Shown piece after piece: positions 34,031-34,436 of a DNA stretch of 34,436 bases. Position 1 is the stretch's first letter, and each line of letters begins with the position of its first letter. The stretch is from Vulcanimicrobiota bacterium (GTDB lineage Bacteria; Vulcanimicrobiota; Vulcanimicrobiia; Vulcanimicrobiales; Vulcanimicrobiaceae): the NCBI GenBank assembly GCA_003136355.1, contig PLED01000070.1, positions 1 through 34,436 of the forward strand, in the 5' to 3' direction. The notes below the pieces were generated by a model. The model was not told where the DNA came from. It ran no database searches and saw nothing but the letters and a program-made list of their open reading frames with translations. Made by a program: the position numbers and the translations under genes.

Positions 34031-34144
34031 CTGGCGCCGACCTACTTTCGAGGATCCTTGCGAATCGACTATCATCGGCGCAGGCGGGCTTAACTGCCGT
34101 GTTCGGGATGGGAACGGGTGGTGCCCCGCCGCTATGAGCGCCAG
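34031..34144 (-). rRNA. rrf: 5S ribosomal RNA
   Basis: On the - strand the sequence starts with CTGGCGCTCATAGCGGCGGG and holds the conserved CACCCGTTCCCATCCCGAAC and CGGCAGTTAAG blocks, then CGAAAGTAGGTCGGCGCCAG. The terminal CTGGCGC and GCGCCAG pair as helix I. About 114 nt, usual length. Boundaries within two or three bases. Confidence 0.97.
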
Positions 34145-34240
34145 AAACTTGATCCTCACCGCGATGGCGAGCCGGAGCTCGAACCGATCGCGGCGAGAAA
34201 GCTACATAGAGAAGAACTTCCAGTGCCGAAGCGCATGAAG

Positions 34241-34436
34241 TGAATCAAAAATTCCGGGCGATTAGTACCGGTCAGCTACACACCTTGCGATGCTTCAACC
34301 TCCGGCCTATCAACGTGGTAGTCTACCACGACCCTTCACTCTTACGAGTTCGAGATCTCATCTTGAAGTCAGTTTCACGCTTATATGCTTTCAGCGTTTA
34401 TCTGGTCCGAACATAGCTACCCGGCTATGCCCCTGG
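34241..34436 (-). rRNA. rrl: 23S ribosomal RNA, 3' end only
   Basis: The - strand carries the conserved 3' end of 23S: GTTCGGACCAGATAAACGCT, GAAAGCATATAAGCGTGAAA, CAAGATGAGATCTCG, TGGTAGACTACCACG, GATAGGCCGGAGG and GACCGGTACTAAT. The gene runs out of the window at 34436; about 196 nt of ~2900 are visible. The 3' boundary is set 20 bases past TACTAAT by comparison with E. coli and may be off by a few bases. The 96-base gap to 5S (34145-34240) shows no tRNA. Confidence 0.96.

Noticed and set aside
34145-34240. tRNA between 23S and 5S
   Set aside because: Spacer is 96 bases but no cloverleaf or TTC-arm sequence was found on either strand.

Overview
The window looks like one metagenomic contig from a high-GC, Gram-negative-type bacterium. 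I see a secretin fragment, many Sec signal peptides and a periplasmic Spy-like protein. The gene set and order (dnaE/ftsQ/ftsA/ftsZ together, a type-E SdhAB plus CCG-domain subunit, ATP-type PEP carboxykinase, a 6-phosphofructokinase with PPi-type motifs, tandem S9 peptidases) remind me of Candidatus Eremiobacterota/Vulcanimicrobiota (WPS-2). That placement is a recollection-based inference, not proven by the sequence; the 23S fragment at the right end would settle it. The first ~550 bases do not seem to belong: an ECF sigma factor and the start of an Acidobacteria-like zinc-finger anti-sigma factor run head-on into the middle of aroB. The two genes share about 20-25 bases at the meeting point, as expected of a chimeric assembly join.

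Layout. 3-575 (+): sigma factor and anti-sigma start, probably foreign. 547-2797 (-): aroC-aroK-aroB shikimate operon with 4-base stop/start overlaps; aroB is cut off by the join. 2864-3506 (-): overlapping DUF4160/DUF2442 pair, possibly toxin-antitoxin-like. 3563-4603 (-): a remarkable ORF joining the front of a GspE/PilB-type ATPase in frame to the tail of a secretin. 4780-6254 (+): diacylglycerol-kinase-like lipid kinase and PAP2 phosphatase, coupled. 6251-9414 (-): ftsA-ftsZ followed by a VOC protein and a small membrane protein built of two repeats. 9629-10327 (+): two small genes inserted between ftsA and ftsQ. 10340-15329 (-): dnaE-HAD phosphatase-ftsQ with overlapping junctions. 15374-15494: a 121-base inverted-repeat element between dnaE and sdhA. 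15526-19114 (+): sdhA-sdhB-CCG subunit, a type-E succinate:quinone oxidoreductase or fumarate reductase. 19173-19605 (-): two small unknown genes. 19677-21125 (+): divergent aldehyde dehydrogenase. 21111-22657 (-): P1 peptidase and VOC protein. 22708-26101 (+): pckA (apparently starting at ATT), a Spy/LTXXQ protein with a strong terminator, and pfk. 26120-33387 (+): sugar-dehydrogenase-like propeller, small Cys protein, then a tightly overlapping set of AttH/CrtC-like lipocalin, two S9 peptidases and a small membrane protein. 33456-33989 (+): Uma2-family protein. 34031-34436 (-): 5S and the 3' end of 23S rRNA of an rRNA operon that continues past the right edge.

Functionally the window mixes core housekeeping (aromatic biosynthesis, replication, division, TCA/respiration, gluconeogenesis/glycolysis) with secreted peptidases and putative stress or accessory genes. 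Most operons use NTGA or TGATG overlaps, often with GTG, TTG or even CTG starts. I found no tRNA, CRISPR array, transposase or phage gene. The points most worth checking are the left-end chimera, the GspE-secretin fusion, the ATT start of pckA, the inverted-repeat element, and the lipocalin/S9/S9/membrane operon.
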